A stretch of 48,049 bases of DNA, from positions 1 through 48,049 of the forward strand of contig CANFSZ010000018.1 in assembly GCA_947449835.1 (NCBI GenBank), written 5' to 3'. The DNA comes from Opitutia bacterium. Its GTDB lineage: Bacteria > Verrucomicrobiota > Verrucomicrobiia > Opitutales > Opitutaceae. A model generated the notes under the pieces. It worked only from the letters and a program-made list of their open reading frames with translations. It was not told the DNA's origin and made no database searches. The stretch's first letter is position 1. The number at the start of each line of letters is the position of its first letter. Position numbers and translations under genes: made by a program. Positions 33,164-42,428 of the stretch are shown one piece after another.

Positions 33164-34456
33164 ATGGCTGAACGACGTAAACAAACTCTAGCGGTGGTCA
33201 TGGGCGGTGGTCGCGGGACGCGACTTTCGCCGCTTACGCTTGAGCGCTGCAAGCCGGCCGTGCCCCTCGCGGGCAAATACCGGCTCGTCGATATTCCGAT
33301 CTCCAATTGCATCAATTCAGAGATTAACCGCATCTTTTTGCTCACGCAGTTTCAAACGGCTTCGTTGCACCGGCATGTCCAAGGCACGTATCACTTCGAT
33401 CCGTTTGGTGGTGGTTTTGTTGATATCATGTCGGCCGAACAAACCGAAAAGAGCGTCGATTGGTATCAAGGCACCGCCGATGCCGTGCGCCGTAATCTCG
33501 TTCATTTTCGCTCCTTCGAGCACGATCTGGTTTTGATTCTTTCGGGCGACCAACTTTACCGCATGGATTTTCGCGAGATCATCGCGCAACACCTCGCAAC
33601 CAAGGCCGATGTCACGATTGCGGCGATTCCGTTTCCCGTCTCAAAAATCGAGGGTTTGGGGCTCATGCAGGTTAACGACGATCTCACTATCGCGCGTTTC
33701 GTCGAAAAACCCAAAGACCCTGCGATCATCGCTGGCCTCACGTTGAGTCCTGCGCTCGAAGGTAAACTAAAAACTCCATCCGTTGAGCCACGCTGCCTCG
33801 CTTCGATGGGTATTTATGTTTTCAACCGCGCGGCTCTCGCCGAGGCCCTCGACAACACGATGACCGATTTCGGCAAAGAGGTTATCCCCAGCTTGCTCGG
33901 GAAAAAGAAGTTATGCGCCCATATTTTTGAAGGTTATTGGGAAGACATCGGTACGGTGCGCGCTTTTTTCGAGGCCAACCTTGCGCTGGCGCAGCCGCTC
34001 CCACCGTTTAATTTCTTCGATCCCGCGGCCCCGATTTACACGCAAGATCGTTATCTACCCGCCTCGAAACTCAATCATTGCCACATTAATCACGCGGTGA
34101 TCGGCGACGGCTCGATCTTGGCTGACTCCAGCATCAAGCGCTGTGTTTTCGGCATCCGCTCCTTTGTCGCGGAAGGTTGCACCTTGGAGGACACCATCGT
34201 GATGGGTTCGGATTATTATGAAACCGAGGCACAGTTGGCGACGAACACCGAGCGTGGTCGGCCGCCGCTTGGTGTAGGGAAAAATTGCCGCATCAAGGGC
34301 GCGATCATCGACAAAAACGCCCGTATCGGCGAAGGCTGCACGCTCGACGCGACTGGCAAACCCGACGGTAAGTATGCAAATGGAGTGGTAATCATCCGTG
34401 ACGGCGTACTCGTCGTTTCCAAGGGGGGCATCTTGCCGCCCGGTACAGTCGTTTAA
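33164..34456 (+). CDS. glgC: Glucose-1-phosphate adenylyltransferase (ADP-glucose pyrophosphorylase)
   Basis: The 430-residue enzyme makes ADP-glucose for glycogen synthesis. 'VMGGGRGTRLSPLTLERCKP' holds the nucleotide-binding loop, 'VDIPISNCINSEINRIFLLT' follows, and 'LILSGDQLYRMDF' carries the catalytic Asp. 'IARFVEKPKDP' and 'HIFEGYWEDIGTVRAFFEAN' bind glucose-1-phosphate. The C-terminal third is a left-handed beta-helix ('GVGKNCRIKGAIIDKNARIG'). It is a single-gene unit behind a good promoter, divergent from trpE. No other glycogen gene is next to it. The very short predicted leader (about 13 bases, ending TTTTCATCTT) has no Shine-Dalgarno. Confidence 0.97.
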   Translation: MAERRKQTLAVVMGGGRGTRLSPLTLERCKPAVPLAGKYRLVDIPISNCINSEINRIFLLTQFQTASLHRHVQGTYHFDPFGGGFVDIMSAEQTEKSVDWYQGTADAVRRNLVHFRSFEHDLVLILSGDQLYRMDFREIIAQHLATKADVTIAAIPFPVSKIEGLGLMQVNDDLTIARFVEKPKDPAIIAGLTLSPALEGKLKTPSVEPRCLASMGIYVFNRAALAEALDNTMTDFGKEVIPSLLGKKKLCAHIFEGYWEDIGTVRAFFEANLALAQPLPPFNFFDPAAPIYTQDRYLPASKLNHCHINHAVIGDGSILADSSIKRCVFGIRSFVAEGCTLEDTIVMGSDYYETEAQLATNTERGRPPLGVGKNCRIKGAIIDKNARIGEGCTLDATGKPDGKYANGVVIIRDGVLVVSKGGILPPGTVV

Positions 34457-34530
34457 AGCGCCCGGGCGGTATTGAGGTTGTGTCCCCGTGTGGAGGCGCT
34501 CGGCACCAAATGCATCCCGTGGGACTATGG

Positions 34531-35358
34531 TTAGGATTTACTATGATTACGCCGGCGGGAGTAGCCGATGAAAATCAAGCCGCCCACGACTAAAAATAAT
34601 GAGTAGAATGAGCCTCGGCTCAGGCCCAAGATCAAACCTGCGTCGGGTTCGCGAAAGCGTTCTCCGATGATGCGCATCGCCGCGTAGGCCAGCCAAAATT
34701 CTCCGGTCAATCTTCCTGGTTGGGTTCGAACCAACGGGCTCCGCCAAAAGCGCCATTGCATGAACGCGAGCAGTAACGCGCCCTCGAGCGCCGCCTGATA
34801 AAGTTGGGAAGGATGCCGCGGCAATATTTGAAAAACGGGCGTCCCGGGCGCCGCACTGTGGGGAAAAATCACGGCCCAAGGCACATCGGTGATTTTCCCC
34901 CAAAGCTCGCCATTGATGAAATTAGCGATCCTCCCAAACATGAGCCCGGCTGCGGCACAGGAAGCGATGAGATCACACACCTGCAAAAACGGGATCTTTT
35001 GGGTTCGGGCAAATCCCCAAATCGCCACGCCGACACCGATGAACCCACCGTGACTGGCCATACCGCCTTCCCATAATCTAAACAACGTCAGCGGATCCGA
35101 AAAAAAAGCCTCGGGTTGATACAAAATAAAATAACCCAACCGACCGCCCAACAGTACGCCGAACACTAGCCACACGATGAGATCGGCGATTTTTTCGACG
35201 CGCAAGGGCGACCGACCGGCGAGTGCATAACTTCGCAGCAACCAGCCAGCCGTGAGAAATCCCAGCATGTAGGAAAGCCCGTAGTAGCGGATGCCGATGG
35301 TGTCAGTAAACCGGATCAAGAAGGGGCTGAGATCGTGCACCCAATAGGCGAGGAGCAT
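34531..35358 (-). CDS. lgt: Prolipoprotein diacylglyceryl transferase
   Basis: The 275-residue inner-membrane enzyme transfers diacylglycerol from phosphatidylglycerol to the lipobox cysteine. Key segments are 'IRYYGLSYMLGFLTAGWLL', 'LWEGGMASHGGFIG', the signature 'GRIANFINGELWG' with the essential Arg, and 'ILPRHPSQLYQAALEG'. About seven hydrophobic helices are present, and the C-terminus ends with Arg/His. It starts 14 bases after the CNNM/CBS gene on the same strand, so both are probably one transcript. The window encodes at least two likely lipoproteins, at 27687 and 38094. Confidence 0.97.
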   Translation of the reverse strand: MLLAYWVHDLSPFLIRFTDTIGIRYYGLSYMLGFLTAGWLLRSYALAGRSPLRVEKIADLIVWLVFGVLLGGRLGYFILYQPEAFFSDPLTLFRLWEGGMASHGGFIGVGVAIWGFARTQKIPFLQVCDLIASCAAAGLMFGRIANFINGELWGKITDVPWAVIFPHSAAPGTPVFQILPRHPSQLYQAALEGALLLAFMQWRFWRSPLVRTQPGRLTGEFWLAYAAMRIIGERFREPDAGLILGLSRGSFYSLFLVVGGLIFIGYSRRRNHSKS

Positions 35359-35372
35359 GTGTTTGCGAGTGA

Positions 35373-36419
35373 TTAGATTTTGGGCTTACTCGAAGATTTC
35401 GTCGAGCGCTGTTGTTGCGAGCGCGCGAGTTCGCGCATGTCGACGGCGACATCGTCCTTTTCAAAAATTTCACGGCCTAAGATGTGTTCGATGATATCCT
35501 CCATTGTGAGCACGCCCGCGGTCGCGCCGAATTCATCGACGACGATGAGCATTTTGGTGTGGACCTTCAGGCATAGATGAAGGGCTTGGGCGACGGCGAT
35601 CGTTTCGGGGATGAAATGGGCTTCCGTCATGAGTTGTGCGACGGTGAAAGCGTCCTGATCATTGGCTTTGGCTTTAAGTAGATCGCGTCGTCGCACGAGC
35701 CCCACGATGTCATCGATATTGCGCCCGTACACGGGCATCCGGCCAAAAGGCACGCTGGGCAATTCGCGAAACACCTCGGTGATTGTCGAATCACGCCGCA
35801 GGGCCGTGATCACGGTGCGCGGCGTCATCAAGGTGCTCACGCGCACGTTGTCTAACGATAGAGCGTTGGTGATGATGCGCGATTCGCTCTTAGTTAGCGT
35901 ACCTTGTTGGGCACCGCGCTCGGCGAGGAGAAGAATTTCTTCCTCCGAGTGCTGGATCTCGGGCACATCGCGAATGAACCACCGGACCACGACGTTGCAT
36001 AAATACGTAATGGGCACGAGAGCACGGCGCAGCCACCAGATCGGATAAACCACATGCGGCTGGAGTGTTTTGCGATAAGCGACGCCGAGGCTTTTGGGCA
36101 GCACTTCGGAGAAAACGAGCACAGCGAGCGTGAGTAAACCGGAGAGAATGCCGACGACCACTTCGTTGAACAACGTGGCGGCGAGGCTGCCGATGAGCAT
36201 CGAGCCGAGTGTGTTGGCGATGGTGTTGAGTGTGAGGATAGCCGAGATCGTGGCGTCGAGCTCGTGTTTGATGATTTCCAAGCGCTGCCCACGGCGCGGC
36301 CGGCTCTTTTTAAGACGTTCGATTTCTGTGACCGTGGTGCTGAGCACGATGGCCTCGAGCATCGAACACATGAAAGAAAGGCCTAGCGTGACAAGGATGG
36401 TGAGGACTAGCCATTGCAT
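35373..36419 (-). CDS. CNNM (DUF21) and CBS-pair membrane protein (hemolysin-like family)
   Basis: The 348-residue protein has a DUF21/CNNM transmembrane domain ('MQWLVLTILVTLGLSFMCSM', then 'VLVFSEVLPKSLGVAYRKTL' with the conserved 'FSEVLPK'). A cytosolic CBS pair follows ('VSTLMTPRTVITALRRDSTI', 'IVVDEFGATAGVLTMEDIIE'). This family is implicated in magnesium or cobalt transport; the older hemolysin label is historical. It stops soon after the CBS pair and lacks the C-terminal CorC_HlyC domain of many relatives. The last residues are Ser/Lys/Gln-rich. It lies 14 bases upstream of lgt and is divergent from gcvT. Confidence 0.88.
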   Translation of the reverse strand: MQWLVLTILVTLGLSFMCSMLEAIVLSTTVTEIERLKKSRPRRGQRLEIIKHELDATISAILTLNTIANTLGSMLIGSLAATLFNEVVVGILSGLLTLAVLVFSEVLPKSLGVAYRKTLQPHVVYPIWWLRRALVPITYLCNVVVRWFIRDVPEIQHSEEEILLLAERGAQQGTLTKSESRIITNALSLDNVRVSTLMTPRTVITALRRDSTITEVFRELPSVPFGRMPVYGRNIDDIVGLVRRRDLLKAKANDQDAFTVAQLMTEAHFIPETIAVAQALHLCLKVHTKMLIVVDEFGATAGVLTMEDIIEHILGREIFEKDDVAVDMRELARSQQQRSTKSSSKPKI

Positions 36420-36526
36420 GACGTCAGTTTATGCACCCACCGCGCTTGGCGAATACAAACTGCGATTCGAGCTCGACGGGGAAAAGAACCTTGCCGCGTC
36501 CCACGCCTGCGCCCGTAGTGAAAAGC

Positions 36527-37630
36527 ATGAGCGAACTCCAACGCACTCCGTTGCGCGATTTCCATGCCGCCCATGGCGCCCGGCTCGTCGATTTCGCGGG
36601 TTGGGAAATGCCCGTGCAATACCGCAGCATTTTAGAGGAGCACAAGGTCGTGCGCCGCGCGGCTGGGATGTTCGATGTCAGCCACATGGGTGAAGTTGAT
36701 GTGCGTGGTCCTGAAGCGGCGAAATTTTTGAACTACCTCGTCACTAACGATGTGGCTAAACTCTTTCCGGGTCGCGTGCTTTATTCGCCGATGTGTTATC
36801 CTAACGGAGGAGTTGTAGACGATCTACTCGTTTACATGCGCGGTGCGGACGATTATTTTCTGTGCATCAATGCTGGCAACATCGCCAAGGATCTCGCTTG
36901 GATTCGCGAACAGGCGAACGCGTTTGACGTCACGATCACGGATCGCTGCCAGGACTACGCGTTACTGGCGATTCAAGGGCCCAAAGCGGTTGAAATCGTG
37001 CAGACCTTGACCGGGGCCAAACTCGGTCTCGTGAAATATTATCATTTCACAGAAGGCACCGTCGCGGGCGTACACTGCTTGATCAGTCGTACGGGTTACA
37101 CCGGCGAAGATGGCCTAGAGCTTTACCATGCGGCCGGTGATGCCGTCGCTTTGGCTGAAGCCATTTTAACGGCTGGGGCTCCGCAAGGACTCGAACTCGC
37201 AGGTCTCGGCGCGCGCGACAGCCTCCGACTAGAAGCCGGCTATCCGCTGTACGGCCATGAAATCACGCAAGATATCTCGCCCCTCACCGCCGGCCTCGGC
37301 TGGACGGTTAAACTGGATAAAGGCGCTGATTTTATTGGCCGAGTCGCACTTTTAGCGGAGAAGCAGCAAGGCGCGTCGCATCAAGTGGTTTTCTTCAAAA
37401 CAGGCGATCGCCGTATCGTGCGCGCGGATACGCCCGTCTTGGATGCTGGCGGACTAATTGTGGGCCGAGTTTTATCCGGCACGCTTTCACCCATTCTCAA
37501 CGAATCCATCGGCTCCGCCTGGGTTGCGACTTCGGCTGCCACTCAGGCTTTAGTCGTAGATATCCGTGGGGCTAAATTGAATTTACACCTCGTAAAACCA
37601 CCCTTCGTCGCATTGAAAAAATCATCATGA
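36527..37630 (+). CDS. gcvT: Glycine cleavage system T protein (aminomethyltransferase)
   Basis: The 367-residue enzyme takes the aminomethyl group from lipoylated GcvH and forms methylene-tetrahydrofolate and ammonia. 'LVDFAGWEMPVQYRSILEEH', 'GMFDVSHMGEVDVRG', 'YSPMCYPNGGVVDDLLVYMR', 'ISRTGYTGEDGLELY' and 'RLEAGYPLYGHEI' are typical of GcvT, the last three lying in the folate site. I start at the ATG at 36527; the frame is open upstream but unlike protein. gcvH begins inside the last codons (ATGA overlap). The decarboxylase GcvP is not in the window. I looked upstream for a glycine riboswitch and saw none; only about 107 bases separate the divergent genes. Confidence 0.96.
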   Translation: MSELQRTPLRDFHAAHGARLVDFAGWEMPVQYRSILEEHKVVRRAAGMFDVSHMGEVDVRGPEAAKFLNYLVTNDVAKLFPGRVLYSPMCYPNGGVVDDLLVYMRGADDYFLCINAGNIAKDLAWIREQANAFDVTITDRCQDYALLAIQGPKAVEIVQTLTGAKLGLVKYYHFTEGTVAGVHCLISRTGYTGEDGLELYHAAGDAVALAEAILTAGAPQGLELAGLGARDSLRLEAGYPLYGHEITQDISPLTAGLGWTVKLDKGADFIGRVALLAEKQQGASHQVVFFKTGDRRIVRADTPVLDAGGLIVGRVLSGTLSPILNESIGSAWVATSAATQALVVDIRGAKLNLHLVKPPFVALKKSS

Positions 37631-38010
37631 GCAACGTCCCCGGCCAACTCCGCTACGCTAAATCTCACGAATGGCTTCATCTCGAAGCCGACGGCAGCGC
37701 CACCATCGGTATCACCGACTACGCGCAGGCTGCCCTGGGCGATATTACCTACGTGCAATTACCCAAGATCGGCGCCGTGCTTAAAGCGGGTGACACTTTT
37801 GGTGTCGTCGAGTCGGTCAAAGCCGCCTCGGATCTTTATCTGCCGTTGGCTGGCACGATTATCGCCGTCAACGCAGCGCTGGAAAGTGCGCCCGAAACAG
37901 TCAACTCCGCGCCCTACGAGGGTGGCTGGATGTTAAAAGTAAAACTCGCTGATCCCTCGGCCGCGGCTTCGATGATGGACGCCGATGCTTATCGTAATTT
38001 ACTCAGCTGA
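37627..38010 (+). CDS. gcvH: Glycine cleavage system H protein
   Basis: The 127-residue lipoyl carrier shuttles the aminomethyl group between GcvP, GcvT and the lipoamide dehydrogenase. The lipoylated lysine is K65 in 'FGVVESVKAASDLYLPLAG'. 'SHEWLHLEADGSATIGITDY' and 'GWMLKVKLADPS' are family features and the length is normal. Its ATG overlaps the gcvT stop by four bases, showing translational coupling. A gap of 83 bases without a clear terminator separates it from the efflux genes. Confidence 0.97.
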   Translation: MSNVPGQLRYAKSHEWLHLEADGSATIGITDYAQAALGDITYVQLPKIGAVLKAGDTFGVVESVKAASDLYLPLAGTIIAVNAALESAPETVNSAPYEGGWMLKVKLADPSAAASMMDADAYRNLLS

Positions 38011-38093
38011 GTTGGGTAGCGAATCGAGTCTGCTCGCTTGGATGCGATTTCTCTAAACGTCTTTTCCGTCCACGTACCGTCTTTCACATCGCA

Positions 38094-39218
38094 ATGTCTC
38101 AATTTCATTTTCGTGTTTTACGTCCCGTATTTCTCATATTGATAGCCCTGCTCACGTTGGCGGGATGTAAGGATAAGCGTAGCGAGGTACGCAAAGCTGC
38201 GGCCAATGCCGTGGTGCAACCGGTGGAAGTTATTCCTATCGTGCGCCGGGATGTCACCGAATCACTTAGCTTGGTGGGCTCGGTCGCGCCAAACGAATCC
38301 GCGCGGATGCGTGCTGAAGTAGCAGGACTGGTACGTTCGATACATTTCGAGGAAGGACAAAAAGTCACCAAGGGCCAAATCCTTTTCACGATCGATGACA
38401 CCGAATTGGTCGCTCAGACCACGCAAGCGCAGGAGGCGTTCAAACTCGCCGACATCAACCTGCAGCGTAGCGTCACTTTGCTGGGTGCGCAGAACACGAC
38501 TCAGGCGGCCCACGATCGCGCGATATCGGAATTTAACACCGCCAAGGCTCAACTCACGATGCTGCGCAATCGGCTCGAAAAGACTCAGATTCGCGCGCCC
38601 TTCGACGGTTTCATCGGGGCGCGCACCATTTCACCCGGAGATTACGTGACGAACCAGACCGCGCTCACGACGATCGACGATCTCAGTCGCCTGAAACTTG
38701 ATTTTCAGGTGCCCGAACGTTTCCTGCGCCGCGTTAAAATCGGCACGACTTTCCTCGTACGTTCGCGCTCTATGGATTCGGAGAAAGCGGTAGCGGGCGA
38801 AGTTTATTTTGTGAGTTCGGTGATCAATCCCGATACGCGTTCGAGCGAAGCGAAGGGCTATTTGACCAACCCTCCGCCCGATTTGAAGCCTGGCATGTTT
38901 GCTAACGTCGAATTAGTTCTCGAGGTCCACAAAGCAGTTTTAACGGTGCCAGAAGGCTCGATTTTTAATTCGAGTAAAGGGCCACAAATTGTGGTGGTTC
39001 GCACCGGAGCCGGCAACGAACCCACCGCGGATTTCGTTCCGGTCACGCTCGGGCTGAGAAGCAAGGGGCTGGTTGAGATCCAGTCGGTGAAAAAAGATAC
39101 GGTCTTGGAAAAAGAATCCGTCGTCGCTTCCGGCGTAGGTGCTTTGATTTTATTTCAAGGCGCCAAGCTGGCCCCGCGTCCGCTGCGCAAAGAGTTCCGT
39201 GTTGATGGCTCGAATTGA
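38094..39218 (+). CDS. RND efflux periplasmic adaptor (membrane fusion) lipoprotein
   Basis: The 374-residue adaptor links the RND pump at 39228 to an outer-membrane channel. It begins with a lipoprotein signal ending 'LLTLAGC' (Cys25). 'VAPNESARMRAEVAGLVRSI' and 'FEEGQKVTKGQILFTID' form the first lipoyl half, a coiled-coil hairpin of about 60 residues follows, then 'LEKTQIRAPFDGFIGARTI' and beta-barrel 'DLSRLKLDFQVPERFLRRVK'. The order is that of HlyD/AcrA-type proteins. No outer-membrane factor gene is adjacent, so a TolC-type channel must come from elsewhere. The substrate is unknown. Confidence 0.93.
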   Translation: MSQFHFRVLRPVFLILIALLTLAGCKDKRSEVRKAAANAVVQPVEVIPIVRRDVTESLSLVGSVAPNESARMRAEVAGLVRSIHFEEGQKVTKGQILFTIDDTELVAQTTQAQEAFKLADINLQRSVTLLGAQNTTQAAHDRAISEFNTAKAQLTMLRNRLEKTQIRAPFDGFIGARTISPGDYVTNQTALTTIDDLSRLKLDFQVPERFLRRVKIGTTFLVRSRSMDSEKAVAGEVYFVSSVINPDTRSSEAKGYLTNPPPDLKPGMFANVELVLEVHKAVLTVPEGSIFNSSKGPQIVVVRTGAGNEPTADFVPVTLGLRSKGLVEIQSVKKDTVLEKESVVASGVGALILFQGAKLAPRPLRKEFRVDGSN

Positions 39219-39227
39219 TCGACGGCT

Positions 39228-42200
39228 ATGATTCTTTCCGATCTTTCCATCCGCCGCCCGGTCATCTGCTTGGTGGCGTCCATTATCATCATATTGGTCG
39301 GCCTGCTGCGCTTCGGCGAAATGCCCGTGCGCGAATACCCCAACGTCGATTCGCCGACGGTTTCTATCATTGCCAATTATCCTGGAGCCTCTGCGCAAGT
39401 CGTGGAATCGAAGGTTACGGAGCCGATCGAAAAAGAAGTCGCCGCGATCGAGGGAATCCGACTCATCCGCTCGAACTCCTCCGAGCAACGTTCCACCGTC
39501 ACGATTGAATTTAACCTCGGTCGCAACATCGACGAAGCCGCCAATGATATTCGCGATCGCGTGAGTCGGGTGAAACTTCCTTCCGAGATTGATCCACCGC
39601 GGGTGAGTAAGGCCGACCCGGACTCGACTCCAATCCTCTCGATGTCTTTTAACTCCACGCGATTCACGCGACTGGAAATCGTCGAAATGCTCGACCGCAT
39701 TGTCGTGCCGCGGGTGCAAACGGTTCCCGGCGTCGGCTCGATCATTGTAGACGGTCCACGTTACGCGATGCGACTGTGGATCGATAGTGACCGACTCGCC
39801 GCATACGGCCTTACCGTGAGCGACGTCGAGAGCGCCCTGCGGCGGCAAAATGTGGAAGTTCCTAGCGGACGCATCGAATCAATCACGCGGGAATTCCCCA
39901 TCCGCTTCATTGCGAATTTGAATGAAGTTTCGGAATTTGAGAACCTCATCTTGGCCACCCGAGGCACGTATCAGGTCAAATTTAGTGACGTCGGTCGCGT
40001 CGAACTCGGCGCCGAGGAGTACCGCACGGACACGTTGTTCAAAGGTCGACCCACCGTGGGCGTTCAAATCCTGCGACAATCTCAGTCCAACTTGCTCGAG
40101 ACCATCGATGGCGTAAAAAAACTTATCCCGCTTTTCAAAACGCAGATGCCCGAGGGGATTAATATCGAAGTAAGTCGTGACGACTCGGCTTATATCTCTC
40201 GCTCGGTCGCGGAAGTTTACAAGACGCTATACGAGGCTGCGATTCTCGTCGTGCTGATGATTTTCCTGTTTCTGCGGAATTGGCGCGCGACGTTGATTCC
40301 ACTCGTCGCGATACCCGTCTCGATCATCGGATCTTTTGCCATCATCGCAGCACTGGGATTTTCAATTAACATTCTGACGCTCCTCGCATTTGTTCTTGGT
40401 ATCGGTCTCGTCGTGGACGACGCGATTGTGATGCTTGAAAATATTTACCGGCGCATTGAGCTCGGTGAAGAAGTGATCGCGGCCTCTATTTTCGGAGCGC
40501 GCCAAGTCGCGTTTGCCGTCATTGCAACCACGCTCACGCTTGCCGCCGTGTTTGTGCCAGTGGCGTTTCAATCCGGCCAGACCGGGCGCTTGTTTTACGA
40601 ATTTGGTATCACGCTCGCGGTCTCGGTGCTCGTCTCGGCCTTTGTCGCTTTGACGCTAACGCCGATGCTGTGCTCGCGCCTGCTTCGCGGTCACGGACCG
40701 AAGGGAGAGGCTCACGGTTGGTTTTATACTAAAACTGAACCCTTCTTTGTTTGGATGACGGCGGTGTTTGCCCGATGGCTGCACATTTCGCTGCGTTTCA
40801 AATTTCCGGTGTTGTTTTTCGGACTTTGTTTCGCGGTAGCTGGCGGTTGGTTCTACACGCAACTGCAACGTGAACTCGTCCCGATGGAGGATCGCGGTAT
40901 TTTCACGATTAACATGGTGCCTCCGGTCGGCTCCACGCCGGAATACCTTAAGCTTTACTCGGCTGAGGCTGAGCAAATGGCGCTTACGATACCCGAAATC
41001 GACCGCACGTTCATGCGCATGACCGAGACGAGTTCGTACATCAACGCCACGCTTAAGCTCTGGGAAGACCGTAAGCGGAAATCGCAGGAGATCACCGTGG
41101 ATATGCGCAAAATGCTTCAAGCAAAAATGACGGGCGTCCAAGCCTCAGTCGCCGCGGGTCGGCCTTTTGGTGGTGGCGGTACGAAAGGCGCAGGAGCCGT
41201 CCAGTTGGTTTTGCAGGGGCCGGAGTTCGATCAACTACAGACTTCCGGGCAGGAAATCCTGCGCCAGATGCGGGAGAGCGGGATTTTTGCGCAGCCTCGA
41301 TTGGACCCTTCGCCGACCAAACCCCAACTGGATGTGCGCGTTGATCGCGCTAAAGCCGCGGACTTACGGGTCTCGGTTAGCGACGTGGCCTCGACGCTGG
41401 AAACGATGCTTGGTAGCCGGCGCGTGACCCAATTCCAGCGCGGTAGCCAACAGTATTACGTCATGCTGCAAATCGAGGATGCCGAGCGTGTCACGCCCAA
41501 CGATCTTGGTCGCCTTTATGTCAAATCCGGTACGGGCCATCTCGTGCAATTGAGCAATCTGGTTACGTGGTCTGAGAATACGGTGCCCGAAAATTATCCG
41601 CACTTTAATCGTCTGCGCTCGGTAACGGTTTCTTCGCAACTGGCTGACGGGGTGACGATCGGTGATGCCGTCGACTTCTTGCAACGTCAGGTCAAGGACG
41701 TGCTGCCCGTGGGCTATTCGTATTCTTGGGACGGTGAATCGCGTCAATATGTCGAAGGAGCCAGCGACACCTCGAAGCTCTTTGGACTGGCCCTGTTGTT
41801 CACTTTTTTAATTTTGGCCGCGCAATTTGAATCTTGGATTCATCCACTCACCATTTTGACCGGAGTCGTCTTCGCCGTCGCGGGTGGGATTACGGTGCTT
41901 TATTGTTCTAGGTATTGGGGCGTGGCGATGACGGACAATATTTTCTCCCGCTTTGGACTGATTCTTCTCATCGGTTTGGTGGCCAAAAACGGCATCCTCA
42001 TCGTCGAGTTCGCCAATCAGCTCCAAGTGGAAAAAGGCGTCGATGCGGCGCAGGCCGTGTTTGAAGCAGCGACGTTACGCTTTCGGCCGATTTTGATGAC
42101 CTCAGTCGCAACCATTCTGGGAGCCGTTCCCATCGCCTTTGCCCATGGCGCTGGCGCCGAGACGCGTAATCCCCTCGGTTTGGTCGTCGTCGGCGGGCTC

Positions 42201-42371
42201 AGCATCGCGACTGCACTCACGCTATTCGTGATTCCGATCGTTTACACATTGATGGACAAAGTGTGTTTGAAATTCACCGGCAAAACGAGCGCCGATGGTC
42301 TTAAACAAGCATACCGGATCGAGCAGGAGACCATGGCTCCGCTTCACCCGCAATCGAACGAATCTCGCTGA
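39228..42371 (+). CDS. RND-family inner-membrane efflux permease (HAE1-like)
   Basis: The 1047-residue proton-driven pump has the classic layout: one helix, a large periplasmic loop, six helices, a second loop, then five helices. 'SDLSIRRPVICLVASIIIIL' opens it. The proton relay aspartates are D397 and D398 in 'GLVVDDAIVMLENIYRR'. 'GLVAKNGILIVEFANQLQVE' in the second half is typical, and a conserved Lys sits there. It starts nine bases after the adaptor gene. In class it belongs with multidrug and lipophilic-compound exporters. The second periplasmic loop has a Gly/Ala-rich stretch ('AAGRPFGGGGTKGAG'). The substrate cannot be told. Confidence 0.96.
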   Translation: MILSDLSIRRPVICLVASIIIILVGLLRFGEMPVREYPNVDSPTVSIIANYPGASAQVVESKVTEPIEKEVAAIEGIRLIRSNSSEQRSTVTIEFNLGRNIDEAANDIRDRVSRVKLPSEIDPPRVSKADPDSTPILSMSFNSTRFTRLEIVEMLDRIVVPRVQTVPGVGSIIVDGPRYAMRLWIDSDRLAAYGLTVSDVESALRRQNVEVPSGRIESITREFPIRFIANLNEVSEFENLILATRGTYQVKFSDVGRVELGAEEYRTDTLFKGRPTVGVQILRQSQSNLLETIDGVKKLIPLFKTQMPEGINIEVSRDDSAYISRSVAEVYKTLYEAAILVVLMIFLFLRNWRATLIPLVAIPVSIIGSFAIIAALGFSINILTLLAFVLGIGLVVDDAIVMLENIYRRIELGEEVIAASIFGARQVAFAVIATTLTLAAVFVPVAFQSGQTGRLFYEFGITLAVSVLVSAFVALTLTPMLCSRLLRGHGPKGEAHGWFYTKTEPFFVWMTAVFARWLHISLRFKFPVLFFGLCFAVAGGWFYTQLQRELVPMEDRGIFTINMVPPVGSTPEYLKLYSAEAEQMALTIPEIDRTFMRMTETSSYINATLKLWEDRKRKSQEITVDMRKMLQAKMTGVQASVAAGRPFGGGGTKGAGAVQLVLQGPEFDQLQTSGQEILRQMRESGIFAQPRLDPSPTKPQLDVRVDRAKAADLRVSVSDVASTLETMLGSRRVTQFQRGSQQYYVMLQIEDAERVTPNDLGRLYVKSGTGHLVQLSNLVTWSENTVPENYPHFNRLRSVTVSSQLADGVTIGDAVDFLQRQVKDVLPVGYSYSWDGESRQYVEGASDTSKLFGLALLFTFLILAAQFESWIHPLTILTGVVFAVAGGITVLYCSRYWGVAMTDNIFSRFGLILLIGLVAKNGILIVEFANQLQVEKGVDAAQAVFEAATLRFRPILMTSVATILGAVPIAFAHGAGAETRNPLGLVVVGGLSIATALTLFVIPIVYTLMDKVCLKFTGKTSADGLKQAYRIEQETMAPLHPQSNESR

Positions 42372-42399
42372 ATTTGATCCCGCTGAGTGTGAGTGCAGA

Positions 42400-42428
42400 A
42401 ACCTCGCGAGAGGTTCGCTGTTTTATTT
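42400..42428 (+). terminator. Possible terminator of the RND operon
   Basis: AACCTC and GAGGTT (42400-42405 and 42410-42415) form a perfect six-base stem with a GCGA loop; TTTTATTT begins five bases later at 42421. It overlaps the end of the convergent symporter gene. The gap before the T-run weakens it. Confidence 0.45.

Noticed and set aside
34718-34735. A T-arm-like sequence (minus strand GTTGG-TTCGAAC-CCAAC) suggesting a tRNA gene
   Set aside because: It lies inside lgt in frame. I found no matching acceptor stem, D-arm or anticodon arm around it.
36420-36526. Glycine riboswitch upstream of gcvT
   Set aside because: The gap between the divergent genes is only about 107 bases and I see neither the paired aptamer layout nor the conserved core.
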